Both the position numbers and the translations under genes were made by a program. Of a stretch of 64,000 nt of DNA, positions 38,358 through 46,931 are shown one piece after another (within the stretch, counting starts at the first letter, position 1; every line of letters begins with the position of its first letter). Source of the DNA: Clostridium sp. MD294 (GTDB lineage: Bacteria; Bacillota; Clostridia; Lachnospirales; Anaerotignaceae); the NCBI RefSeq assembly GCF_000364165.2, contig NZ_CP097810.1, positions 1,800,130-1,864,129 on the forward strand, given 5' to 3'. The notes beneath the pieces are model-generated. The model saw nothing but the letters and a program-made list of their open reading frames with translations, did not search any database and was not told the origin of the DNA.

Positions 38358-39404
38358 ATGATAAAAAAAGTATCATTATTTTTGACAGCTATTTTTTGTA
38401 TTACTATGCTTTCGAGTTGTTCACAATCTACTTCTGCAAATGCAGAAGATGTTACAATATGGCGTTTATCTCATGAAGAAAGTGCTGGAAGTATGCAGGA
38501 TATGTATGCTATGAAATTTAAGCAACTCATAGAAGAAAAAAGTAATGGAGAAATTCAAGTAAATGTATATACACTTGGTCAACTAGGGGATAGTGTAGGT
38601 GCGGTTGAAATGTTAAGATATGGCGTTGTAGATTTTGCAATTAATAATCCTGCAACAGTAGCAACTATTATTCCAGAAAACCAACTTTTTACACTTCATT
38701 TTGTGTTTTCAGATGATAGTGAAGTGAACAGTATCATATTAAATGAGGGAGAAACGGTAAAAGAAATGAATGAACTTTATCAACAAAAAGATATTGTTCC
38801 TCTTGGGTGGTTTAATGAAGGATTTCAGGTAATTAGTTCTCAAAAAGAAATCAGAACACCCTCAGATATGAAAGGCATGAAAGTAAGAGTTATGGCTTCT
38901 CCTTTGTTATTTGCTTCTTATGCAGCATATGGTGCTAATCCAACATCAGTACCTTATATGGAATGTTACAGTAATCTGCAGCTAAATATGATAGATTCTG
39001 TAGTGCAGCCTACGTTTGCTATGGAAGAAATGAAATTTTATGAAGTATCAAAATATCTTAACTATCTTAACCATGAGCTGTTTGTAGGTACATTTTGTTC
39101 TAATACTCGTTTCTGGGAAAACTTACCTCAACAACAAAAACAACTTGTAGAAAGCTGTTTGCCTGAATTAGCAGAATATATTGTAAAAGTAGAAGCAGAT
39201 TATTCAAAATCAAGATTAGAAAAAATCAAACAAAATAGTGACATTATTATAAATGAATTTACAGAAGAAGAAAGAGAAGAATTTAAAAAGTTAAGCAGTG
39301 CAGGGCGAGATAAATATATCAGCCTTGTAGGAGAGGAAGGAAAAAGACTCCTTGAGCTTTTATCAAAAGACCTTGAAGCTGCTGAAAAAACAGTAAATGA
39401 TTAA
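38358..39404 (+). CDS. TRAP substrate-binding lipoprotein (DctP-like)
   Basis: A 348-residue protein with lipobox LSSC (Cys21) and the DctP fold (GQLGDSVGAVEMLRYGVVDFAINNPA, DMKGMKVRVMASPLLFASYAAYGANPTSVPY). As a lipoprotein it suits a Gram-positive cell. It follows DctM by 14 bases. Ligand not decidable here; context suggests a zwitterionic compatible solute. Confidence 0.9.
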   Translation: MIKKVSLFLTAIFCITMLSSCSQSTSANAEDVTIWRLSHEESAGSMQDMYAMKFKQLIEEKSNGEIQVNVYTLGQLGDSVGAVEMLRYGVVDFAINNPATVATIIPENQLFTLHFVFSDDSEVNSIILNEGETVKEMNELYQQKDIVPLGWFNEGFQVISSQKEIRTPSDMKGMKVRVMASPLLFASYAAYGANPTSVPYMECYSNLQLNMIDSVVQPTFAMEEMKFYEVSKYLNYLNHELFVGTFCSNTRFWENLPQQQKQLVESCLPELAEYIVKVEADYSKSRLEKIKQNSDIIINEFTEEEREEFKKLSSAGRDKYISLVGEEGKRLLELLSKDLEAAEKTVND

Positions 39405-39410
39405 CAAATT

Positions 39411-39447
39411 TATGGCTCTGTTACATCAATATAACAGAGCTATTTTT
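39411..39447 (+). terminator. Terminator after TRAP operon
   Basis: GGCTCTGTTA/TAACAGAGCT stem with short T tail. Confidence 0.75.
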
Positions 39448-39469
39448 ACTATTAAATAGGAGGTGCTTT

Positions 39470-40381
39470 ATGAAAAAAATAGGTGTTTTATTTGTAATTA
39501 TTGCAGCAGTAATGTGGGCAACTTGTGGCGTTTTTATAAAAATATTGACACAATGTGGATTTACAGAAAATGAAATTACATTTGCAAAAGTTGGTATTAG
39601 TTTAATATTAATATTTATTTTTATGAAAATGGTAGGAGAAAAAATAGAAAAAATTTGTTCTGTAAAAGATATAGTATTTTTGTTTTTAAGTGGTTCTATA
39701 GGTTATTTAATGTATGGTTTGACCTATGCAAAAGCAGTAAGATATATACCAATTAGTGCTGCTGTTGCACTTGTTTATACAGCACCTATTATTGTTATGG
39801 TATTTTCTGTATTTCTTTTTCATGAACAGCTTACAGTAAAAAAAATAATTTGTTTTGTTCTTGTTGTATTAGGCTGTTTTTTAGTACAAGAAATTAAAAT
39901 AGGACAAAGCTTTTCTGTAAAAGGCATTGCGTTAGGAATGACTTCAGGCATATGTTATGCTATTTATACGCTTGCTAATAAATATCTTTTAGAAAAATAT
40001 AGTGTTTATAGTATTAGTTTTTATAACTTTTTATTTGCTTTTTTAGTAATATTTTTTTTGACAGATAAAACACAAATATTTTATAAAGTATTACATAGTG
40101 ACATTAAAACTTTAATGTATCTATTATTTTTTGCACTGTTCTGTGGAGGACTGTCACACACACTGTATGTAAAGGCATTGGAATATCTTGAAGCAAGTAA
40201 AGCTTCTATTTTTACTATAATAGAACCATTTACAGCATCTATATTAGGTATTATTTTGTTTCATGAAGCCAATTCTATAGCAAAGACATTAGGACTTGCA
40301 ATGATATTATTTTCACTTATATTACTCAATATAACTATTAAATGTAAAAAAAATTGTAAAAATAATACAGCGTGTCTATAA
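39470..40381 (+). CDS. EamA/DMT-family transporter with element-derived C terminus
   Basis: A 303-residue protein with ten predicted helices and two EamA halves (IIAAVMWATCGVFIKIL, GLTYAKAVRYIPISAAVALVYTAPIIVM, YTLANKYLLEKY, TLYVKALEYLEASKASIFTIIEPFTASILGIILFHE). Probably an exporter of amino acids or related metabolites. The last five codons and stop come from the start of a repeat element at 40368, so the original end of this gene was replaced. Confidence 0.85.
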   Translation: MKKIGVLFVIIAAVMWATCGVFIKILTQCGFTENEITFAKVGISLILIFIFMKMVGEKIEKICSVKDIVFLFLSGSIGYLMYGLTYAKAVRYIPISAAVALVYTAPIIVMVFSVFLFHEQLTVKKIICFVLVVLGCFLVQEIKIGQSFSVKGIALGMTSGICYAIYTLANKYLLEKYSVYSISFYNFLFAFLVIFFLTDKTQIFYKVLHSDIKTLMYLLFFALFCGGLSHTLYVKALEYLEASKASIFTIIEPFTASILGIILFHEANSIAKTLGLAMILFSLILLNITIKCKKNCKNNTACL

Positions 40382-40579
40382 AGTCGACACGCTAAGTTGA
40401 AAACAGGTTTTCGACTTGTTTAAATAGAAGTATAAACAGCTTGTTTCATGGGCTTAAAAGCCTTGAAACTCACTGTTTTCCTCAGGCGGGCAAAGCTCGC
40501 CTTGCGGATTAGAATGAGGAGTTGCACTCCCTATACCCCGTGCTTTTTACGACAAAATGAGTTTTTTTGACAGACTGAT
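40368..40579. mobile_element. MITE-like hairpin-rich element
   Basis: About 212 bases with imperfect inverted ends CAG..TGTC.A.AAA and flanking ATAATA on both sides (40362-40367 and 40580-40585). Inside are many local hairpins: AGCGTGTC/GACACGCT, GTTTCA..GGCTT/AAGCC..GAAAC, GGCGGGC/GCTCGCC and GGAGT/ACTCC. No ORF. GC content is clearly above its neighbours. It reads into the C terminus of the upstream transporter gene. Confidence 0.6.
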
Positions 40580-40623
40580 AATATAATATAACTTTTTATA
40601 TGAAATAATAGTCCATTTACAAT

Positions 40624-40650
40624 ACATTTTTTCATCTTTAGTATGAAAAA
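40624..40650. repeat. Shared 27-base hairpin element, copy 2 (upstream of the oxidoreductase operon)
   Basis: Exact copy of 32520-32546. Just downstream TTTGACA (40669) and TATAAT (40680) occur, but with a spacing too short for one promoter. Position suggests co-regulation of the two clusters. Confidence 0.85.
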
Positions 40651-40760
40651 GGCGAACTTCCTTTTCGCTATTTGACAATGTTATAATAAATTTGTAAAAA
40701 AGAAAAAAACAATATCAATATCATACATAAAAAGTAAATTTACTGTAAGGAGGGATTAAT

Positions 40761-40973
40761 GTGAATAGAGTAACAATAAATCAAGAAATGTGTAAAGAAT
40801 GTGAGTACTGTATGACATTTTGTCCTAAAAAAACAATACTTGTAAAATCAGAAACCCTAAATAAAATGGGATATTATGCAGTGCAAGCAAAAAATATACA
40901 ACATTGCATCGCTTGCGGAATATGTGCTTCTGTTTGTCCAGAGGGTGCGATTATGGTAGAAAAAAATGTATAA
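40761..40973 (+). CDS. 2-oxoacid:ferredoxin oxidoreductase, delta (ferredoxin) subunit
   Basis: Seventy residues starting at GTG 40761 after AAGGAGGG. Two CxxCxxCxxxC clusters (CKECEYCMTFCPKK and CIACGICASVCPEG) hold 4Fe-4S centres that pass electrons to free ferredoxin. First of a D-A-B-C operon. Confidence 0.9.
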   Translation: MNRVTINQEMCKECEYCMTFCPKKTILVKSETLNKMGYYAVQAKNIQHCIACGICASVCPEGAIMVEKNV

Positions 40974-40988
40974 AGGGGGAACATAAAA

Positions 40989-42041
40989 ATGGGTCAAAAA
41001 GTATTTATGCAAGGAAATGAAGCATTTGCAGAAGCTGCTATTCGCTGTGGCTGTAACTATTTTTTTGGGTATCCTATCACACCATCTAGTGAAATACCAG
41101 AATATTATGCTAAAAAAGCACCAAAAGAGGGATTAGTATTTGTACAGGCTGAAACAGAAGTATCGGCATTCAATATGGTTGCAGGAGTAGCTGCAACAGG
41201 CAAAAGAGGTATGACAGCAACATCTGGGCCAGGATTTTCATTAGGATGTGAAGCTATGAGTTATATGTCAGCTGCGTCACTGCCTGCTGTTATTGTAGAT
41301 TGTATGCGTCCAGGACCAGCAGATGGAGAAATATTAGGCTCACAAGGTGACTATAATCAATTAACAAAAGGTGGAGGACATGGTGATTATAATACAATTG
41401 TTTTAGCACCTTATTCTGTACAAGAATATGCTGATTTTGCAGCACTTTCATTTGAATTAGCAGAGAAATATAGAAATCCAGTAGTTGTAGCAAGTGATGG
41501 TACTATTGCAAAATTGATGGAAAATGTGGAATTACCTGAAAAAAATTATGAATTTAAAAGAAGCGATTGGGCTTGTGATGGTATAAATGGCAGAACACAC
41601 CATAATGACATAACAACTTGTGGTGATGGTCCAGAACAATGGGAACAATTTAATATTGCCTTACAGCAAAAATACAATAATATAAAACAAAAAGAACAAA
41701 GATGGGAAGAAATAAATACAGAAGATGCAGATATTATCATTGTTGCATTTGGCTCATTAGCAAGAGTATGTATGGATACAGTAAAAATAGCAAGAGAAAA
41801 TAGTCTAAAAGTAGGTCTTATTAGACCAATTACATTATGGCCTTTTCCAGAAAAAGCGTTTGAAAAATATGAAGGAACAAATATAAAATTTTTTGTAACA
41901 GAATTAAATGCAGGCCAGATGGTAGATGATGTTAAAATTGCAGTGAATGACAAAAAAAGAGTAAAGTTTTATGGAAAATTAGGAGGCATTACGCCAACTC
42001 CTATGGAATTATATCAAAAATTATGTGAAATTTATCAATAA
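40989..42041 (+). CDS. 2-oxoacid:ferredoxin oxidoreductase, alpha subunit
   Basis: A 350-residue protein of the VorB/KorA/PorA alpha family: FFGYPITPSSEIPEYYAK, VQAETEVSAFNMVAGVAATGKRGMTATSGPGFSL. It binds the pyrimidine part of TPP and 2-oxo acid. The closest family pattern is the branched-chain/2-oxoglutarate kind, so the true 2-oxo acid is open. Neighbouring GDH-like and ammonia-lyase genes point to 4-amino-2-oxobutyrate as a possibility. Confidence 0.9.
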   Translation: MGQKVFMQGNEAFAEAAIRCGCNYFFGYPITPSSEIPEYYAKKAPKEGLVFVQAETEVSAFNMVAGVAATGKRGMTATSGPGFSLGCEAMSYMSAASLPAVIVDCMRPGPADGEILGSQGDYNQLTKGGGHGDYNTIVLAPYSVQEYADFAALSFELAEKYRNPVVVASDGTIAKLMENVELPEKNYEFKRSDWACDGINGRTHHNDITTCGDGPEQWEQFNIALQQKYNNIKQKEQRWEEINTEDADIIIVAFGSLARVCMDTVKIARENSLKVGLIRPITLWPFPEKAFEKYEGTNIKFFVTELNAGQMVDDVKIAVNDKKRVKFYGKLGGITPTPMELYQKLCEIYQ

Positions 42042-42058
42042 TAAGGAGGTGATACAAT

Positions 42059-42814
42059 ATGAGTATTGTATATAAAAGACCAGAAGTTTTTACAGAAGAG
42101 TATATGAAATATTGTGGAGGTTGTGGCCATGGTATTATCAATAGATTGATTGGAGAAATTATAGAAGAAGAACAGTGGAGTAGTAAAACTGTAATTATAT
42201 GGCCTATTGGTTGTTCTGTTTATGCAGATAAATATTTTAAAGTAGATAGTATTTGTGCATTGCATGGCAGAGCACCTGCAATGGGTACAGGAATAAAACG
42301 TTCCTGCCCTGAAAACTTGGTAATTGTGTATCAAGGTGATGGTGATATGGTATCAGAAGGTATGGCAGAAATTATTCATGCAGCAATAAGAGGAGAAAAA
42401 TTTACAGTAGTATTTGTTAATAATGCTATTTATGGTATGACAGGTGGACAAATGGCTCCTACTACACTTATGGAGCAAGTAACAACTACAACACCTTATG
42501 GAAGAAAACAAGAAAATACAGGAAATCCTGTTAATATGGCTGAAATCATAAGTGGACTTGAGGGCTGTTATTATAGTGAAAGAGTTTGTGTTACTTCTCC
42601 TGCAAATATACAAAAGACAAAAAAAGCAATTAAAAAAGCATTTCAATATCAAATGCAATTAAAAGGACTTAGCTTTATAGAAATACTTTCTCCTTGTCCA
42701 ACAGGGTGGAAAATGAAGCCAACAGATGCTTTAGAACATATTAACGATATTGTAGTAAAACAATATCCCCTTAAAGTGTTTAAAGATTTGGGAGAGGAGG
42801 AAAAACAGTCATGA
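42059..42814 (+). CDS. 2-oxoacid:ferredoxin oxidoreductase, beta (TPP) subunit
   Basis: A 251-residue protein with CGGCGHG cluster ligands, IGCSVYADKYF, and the TPP/Mg motif GDGDMVSEG...NNAIYGMTGGQMAPTT. Normal length. AAGGAGGTG precedes ATG 42059; it overlaps the gamma gene by 4 bases. Confidence 0.92.
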   Translation: MSIVYKRPEVFTEEYMKYCGGCGHGIINRLIGEIIEEEQWSSKTVIIWPIGCSVYADKYFKVDSICALHGRAPAMGTGIKRSCPENLVIVYQGDGDMVSEGMAEIIHAAIRGEKFTVVFVNNAIYGMTGGQMAPTTLMEQVTTTTPYGRKQENTGNPVNMAEIISGLEGCYYSERVCVTSPANIQKTKKAIKKAFQYQMQLKGLSFIEILSPCPTGWKMKPTDALEHINDIVVKQYPLKVFKDLGEEEKQS

Positions 42815-43329
42815 AAAGTGAATTAATACTTTCTGGAATTGGCGGACAAGGAACGATATTAATGGGAAAAATGGTTTGCACTGCTGCTGCCCAAAAAGGT
42901 TATTATGTAACACTTTCTCCTGCTTATGGTCAAGAAAAAAGAGGAGGAAGAGCAAGCTGCCAAATTGCTATTTCTGAAGAAATGGGTTCTATGATATTGT
43001 CAAAAGCAGATACGATATTAGTAATGGACGAAAAAAGTTTGAAGGATTATGAAAATAAGGTAAAATCTGGAGGAACATTAATTATTAATCATTCTATGAT
43101 AACAACAGATACACAAAGAAAAGACATTGATGTGATAAAAATACCTTTTACAGAAATTGCAACAGAAGTTGCAACAGTAAAAAGTGCAAATATGGTTGCA
43201 TTAGGTGCGGTATTAAAAACACTTACTGTTGTTACATTAGATGATATAAAAGAAGTCATAAAAATGAAAATGAAGCCAGCATTGATAGAACAAAATATAA
43301 AAGCATTAGAAGCTGGATTTCATTTTTAA
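42811..43329 (+). CDS. 2-oxoacid:ferredoxin oxidoreductase, gamma subunit
   Basis: A 172-residue protein: ILSGIGGQGTILMGKMVCTAAAQKGYYVTLSPAYGQEKRGGRASCQIAISE is the gamma-subunit signature. It completes the four-subunit enzyme. The beta-alanyl-CoA lyase gene starts 27 bases later, so the acyl-CoA made here may be its substrate. Confidence 0.92.
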   Translation: MKSELILSGIGGQGTILMGKMVCTAAAQKGYYVTLSPAYGQEKRGGRASCQIAISEEMGSMILSKADTILVMDEKSLKDYENKVKSGGTLIINHSMITTDTQRKDIDVIKIPFTEIATEVATVKSANMVALGAVLKTLTVVTLDDIKEVIKMKMKPALIEQNIKALEAGFHF

Positions 43330-43356
43330 AATAATATACTAAAGGAGGAAAATAAT

Positions 43357-43815
43357 ATGATAGGTAAAAAAGTAGTACATCATTTAATGATGAGTGCAAA
43401 AGATGCACATTATGTAGGCGGTTTAGTAAATGGAGCAAGAATAGTTGACCAATGGGGCGATGTTGGTACGGAGCTTATGGTTTATGTAGATGGTGACATC
43501 AGCTTATTCTTAGGTTATGAGAAAGTAGAATTTTTAGCACCTGTATATGTAGGTGACTTCATGGAATATCATGGCTGGATTGAAAAAGTAGGAAATCAAT
43601 CTTATACTTGTAAATTTGAAGCATGGAAAGTTGCTACACAATTAGATAGAACAGATGCAGATTTAAGTGGTGTAGCAACACCTGGCACAGCAGCAACAGC
43701 TTGTGAACCTCCAGTATTGTGTGGTAGAGCAACAGGAAGCTTGTTTATTGCGAAAAAAGACCAAAGAGGTCCTCAGGAGTCTTCTTTCATGGATAGAAAA
43801 CACCCAGGAGAATAA
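43357..43815 (+). CDS. acl: Beta-alanyl-CoA:ammonia lyase (copy 1)
   Basis: A 152-residue hot-dog-fold protein closely matching the beta-alanyl-CoA:ammonia lyase of Clostridium propionicum (KKVVHHLMMSAKDAHY...GARIV.QWGDVGTELMVYVDG; ATACEPPVLCGRATGSLFIA). The enzyme interconverts beta-alanyl-CoA with acryloyl-CoA and ammonia; related Kal acts on 3-aminobutyryl-CoA in lysine fermentation. It is the last gene of the oxidoreductase operon and is almost identical to 48260-48718 (one residue differs, Ile2/Val2). Confidence 0.85.
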   Translation: MIGKKVVHHLMMSAKDAHYVGGLVNGARIVDQWGDVGTELMVYVDGDISLFLGYEKVEFLAPVYVGDFMEYHGWIEKVGNQSYTCKFEAWKVATQLDRTDADLSGVATPGTAATACEPPVLCGRATGSLFIAKKDQRGPQESSFMDRKHPGE

Positions 43816-43899
43816 TCACTTTATTTATTGAAAAAATAAATAAAATTAGAAATTTGAATAATATAAAGTATGAAATGATATTAAAATAATAGTTTTATA

Positions 43900-43946
43900 A
43901 AAACCTTACTGATTTTAAAAAAAATGGGAAATTAGTAAGGTTTTTA
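43900..43946. terminator. Bidirectional terminator between acl copy 1 and GNAT gene
   Basis: AAACCTTACT (43901-43910) and AGTAAGGTTT (43934-43943), with A-runs left and T-runs right. Confidence 0.8.
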
Positions 43947-43962
43947 AATTATTTTGTATGGT

Positions 43963-44415
43963 TTAAAAAACATCATAGACCATTATTTTTTCGCCTTTTG
44001 TATCAAATTTTCCATTAAAATAAAAACCTATTTCTTTATAAATATGAATAGCAGTTTTATTTATGTCATATACACTTAAATGAATTTTTTTACAATGATA
44101 TTCTTTTGTTATTTTTTGAATTAAAGCAGATATAGCGATTTTTCCATATCCTTTTTTTTGATATTTTTTGTCAATTAAAAAGCGGTCTAACCAAAGCTCA
44201 CCACAATTTGAAAGTTCATCAAAATATCCATACATAGCAAACCCAATTAAATTACATTCATCATAAATAGCAACAGGTTTCCATTGAGGAACTTCATCAG
44301 CTTCTTTTAAACAATCTATTGTACTTTCTATAAAATTGACCTGCTCTGGAAATAGACATAAATTTTCTACAGATTGTCTGTTTTTTGGTGTAATTGCTTC
44401 AAAATGTATGTTCAT
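43963..44415 (-). CDS. GNAT-family N-acetyltransferase
   Basis: A 150-residue GNAT: LIGFAMYGYFDE, LWLDRFLIDKKYQKKGYGKIAISALIQKI (acetyl-CoA pyrophosphate loop) and AIHIYKEIGFYFNGKF. It resembles polyamine/spermidine acetyltransferases (PaiA/SpeG-like). Independent minus-strand unit inside the catabolic island. Confidence 0.8.
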   Translation of the reverse strand: MNIHFEAITPKNRQSVENLCLFPEQVNFIESTIDCLKEADEVPQWKPVAIYDECNLIGFAMYGYFDELSNCGELWLDRFLIDKKYQKKGYGKIAISALIQKITKEYHCKKIHLSVYDINKTAIHIYKEIGFYFNGKFDTKGEKIMVYDVF

Positions 44416-44690
44416 TTTTAACTCCTTCGTTATAAAAAAATGTAAATATTAATATCAATACAATTATTGTATCGTCAATAATTATTTTTCATTAATATAT
44501 AAATAAGAAATAGGAAATAATAAATATAAAAATACAATATACAATATTATTCAAAATAAATAATAAATATGATATTATGATTTTAATATTTCATATGAAT
44601 ATATATTGTATTTGTGTTAAAAGGATAATTTTATGGATATTATGGTGAAAATATATAATATTATAAAAGAGTTTTTGTGCAAAAATACTG

Positions 44691-44720
44691 TTGTTTTTAT
44701 ACTTGTTATTGTATTATAAT
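44691..44720 (+). promoter_or_regulatory. Promoter of the riboswitch-controlled operon
   Basis: TTGTTT (44691-44696), 18-base spacer, TATAAT (44715-44720). Confidence 0.5.
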
Positions 44721-44790
44721 AAATACAATGAATGGATAGAGAATTAGTGAAATAGAAATCAACATAAATTAAAAATGTAAACCGTATGAT

Positions 44791-44966
44791 AACAGTCTGA
44801 AACATTCTTTATATAAAGAAGACCGAAGCGGAAAGCTAAAGTACTAACATCACTTTAGTGAAACTGACAGGTAAAGCAAATGACTGTTTGACGGAACCTT
44901 GGAAAGACTATCTTAGAGATAGAGCCAATGAGGCAATAACCAACTGGCAAAAAGACAGGGAAAGTT
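44791..44966 (+). promoter_or_regulatory. Tandem glycine-riboswitch-like leader
   Basis: Aptamer 1: P1 AACAGTC (44791-44797) with GACTGTT (44882-44888); inside are CCGAAGCGGAAAGC and GAAACTGACAGGTAAAGC, which follow the glycine aptamer core (CCGAAGGGGCAA...AAACTCTCAGGCAAAAGGAC). Aptamer 2 follows with GCCAATGAGGCAA and ACTGGCAAAAAGACAGGG, a second, shorter core. The 3' end overlaps the terminator stem, as in ON-type glycine switches. Core bases deviate in places, so ligand identity is not certain. Confidence 0.7.
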
Positions 44967-45000
44967 TATTATGTTAATAATAGATTTTCCCTGTCTTTTT
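44950..45000 (+). terminator. Riboswitch-controlled terminator
   Basis: GACAGGGAAA (44954-44963) pairs perfectly with TTTCCCTGTC (44986-44995), then T5. The 5' arm is shared with the aptamer end. Confidence 0.88.
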
Positions 45001-45151
45001 ATATACTTTTTTGATATTGCTGATAAATACTTATGAAAAAATGAAGTAAATGAAATAATTACCTTTTTAACAAAGGTTAGCTGCAGCAAAACCTTTTGAT
45101 GATATAGAAATAAATATGTTTTGTAATATTAGAGTCGAAAGGGGGAAACTT

Positions 45152-46858
45152 ATGAGTCAGAAGAGTATAGAAGAATTAAAAAAATCTAAAATGTCAATGA
45201 TAGGTGTTGTTGCACTAATATTTTCATTTGTTGCAGCAGGTGCTTTTGGTATTGAAGAAGCCATTGCAGCAAGTGGTCCAGGTGTTACAATAGCAATGTT
45301 GATTATTTTCCCGTTTATATGGTCGTTTCCTATTTGTGAAATGGTAGGAGAATTAGGTTCTATATTTCCTACAGAAGGCGGCGTTTATTCTTGGGGGAGG
45401 GAAGCCTTTGGCGAATTTTGGGGCTGGCAGGTAGGCTTGTGGTCAGCAATTACAACATGGCTGTGTCAAGCAGAGTATTGTGCATTGGTTGCAGGCTATG
45501 CCGCTAAATTAGTTGATCTTTCTCCTATGGCAAGTTATGTTGTAAAAATAGGCGTAGTTGTTATATTTACTATTGTTAATATTATTGGTTTAGATTGGCT
45601 TGAAAGATTAGAAACATTTTTTATTGTACTTGTAGTTGCAGCATTTACAGCAGTAGCGGTAGTTGGTTTTATGAATTGGAATATCAATCCAATACAACCA
45701 TTTTTTAATCCAGAAGAAGGTTTATTCCATTCTGTAGGAGAAGGTGTTGCAATTATTATATGGATGTATATGGGTTATGAATGTATGTCAAATATGGCAG
45801 GAGAAATGGATAATCCTCAAATTATACCAAAAGCTATGAGATTATCTCAACCTATTATTGCATTATCATATATTCTTCCTACATTGGCAGCATTAGCAGC
45901 GATTGGTTCATGGAATGCTTGGTCTATTGAGTCAGGCGGCGGTGCTGTTGGTTATGCAGATGTATTGATACAACACGTTGGTACATGGGCAGGCGTACTT
46001 TTTATTATTGTAGCGATTATTTCAAATTGTTCTATTTTTTGTTCTTACATAGCACACGGTTCTAGAGCATTTTTTGTTATGGCAGATGACCATATGTTTC
46101 CACCAATTATGAAGAAAGTAGACAAAAGAGGAATTCCTACAGTGTCTATTATACTGTTGGCAATTTTTACAATTATTACTTGTCAATTTGATTTTACAAC
46201 GCTTGTTATGGCAACAAATCCAATACAATTATATTTGTATTTAATGTTAGTTGCTTGTGTATTGAAAATCAGAAAATTGTATCCAGTGGAAGCAAGGAAA
46301 AAAATGGGTCTTACAGTTATGCCAGGCGGAAAACTAGGTTTATGGTTTTTGTCAGCTTGTGTAATACTTGTTAGTTTATTTGCAATATATGTAAATGGAA
46401 CAGATTATTTTGTAACAGGATTTATTGTTATTATAGGTGGTTTAATATCCTATGTACTTTGTAAATGGGTTTATAAAGGTAGGGTATTAGATGAACCAGA
46501 ACTTTATCCTCTTAATCCAAAAACGAAATTAGATTTAGGGGATTTGATAAATATGGGAGTTTATATGATACTTTCTGGTGCGTTGTCTGTTGGAGCAGCT
46601 TTATTCTTTAGATTTTATGAAGGAGAATATGGAGCAGAATACTATTTAGAAGAATATGAAAGTGGACTTTTTAGTAATTTTGATGGAATGGTTCAAGTAT
46701 GTCTTATAATTGGTATTATATTGCTTGTAGTAGGTGCAATTATGACATATATAGGCAAAAAAACAGAACAACCAAAATTGAAAGAGTTAGAAGAAGGAAG
46801 AAAACAGCATCTTGATAAAATGATAGAAGAATTTCATGGTGCTGTACCTAGAGAATAA
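45152..46858 (+). CDS. APC-family amino-acid permease
   Basis: A 568-residue transporter; ATG 45152 after AAAGGGGGAAA. Twelve to fourteen helices, APC signature FVAAGAFGIEEAIAASGPG (GxG binding loop), EGGVYSWGREAFGEFWGWQVG and WMYMGYECMSNMAGEMDNP. The C-terminal cytosolic tail is charged. Similar carriers take up GABA, glutamate or small neutral amino acids. It is the first gene behind the glycine-type riboswitch. Confidence 0.88.
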   Translation: MSQKSIEELKKSKMSMIGVVALIFSFVAAGAFGIEEAIAASGPGVTIAMLIIFPFIWSFPICEMVGELGSIFPTEGGVYSWGREAFGEFWGWQVGLWSAITTWLCQAEYCALVAGYAAKLVDLSPMASYVVKIGVVVIFTIVNIIGLDWLERLETFFIVLVVAAFTAVAVVGFMNWNINPIQPFFNPEEGLFHSVGEGVAIIIWMYMGYECMSNMAGEMDNPQIIPKAMRLSQPIIALSYILPTLAALAAIGSWNAWSIESGGGAVGYADVLIQHVGTWAGVLFIIVAIISNCSIFCSYIAHGSRAFFVMADDHMFPPIMKKVDKRGIPTVSIILLAIFTIITCQFDFTTLVMATNPIQLYLYLMLVACVLKIRKLYPVEARKKMGLTVMPGGKLGLWFLSACVILVSLFAIYVNGTDYFVTGFIVIIGGLISYVLCKWVYKGRVLDEPELYPLNPKTKLDLGDLINMGVYMILSGALSVGAALFFRFYEGEYGAEYYLEEYESGLFSNFDGMVQVCLIIGIILLVVGAIMTYIGKKTEQPKLKELEEGRKQHLDKMIEEFHGAVPRE

Positions 46859-46931
46859 CTATGTAATATAATATCGAAAAATTTCAATAACAAATAATAT
46901 AACAATAATGATATAATAAGGAGGAATTTGT

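Noticed and set aside
44791..44966. Guanidine (ykkC) riboswitch
   Set aside because: Core lacks the ykkC ACGR/GGGAGA elements; the tandem CCGAAG...AGGCAAA pattern fits the glycine class better.
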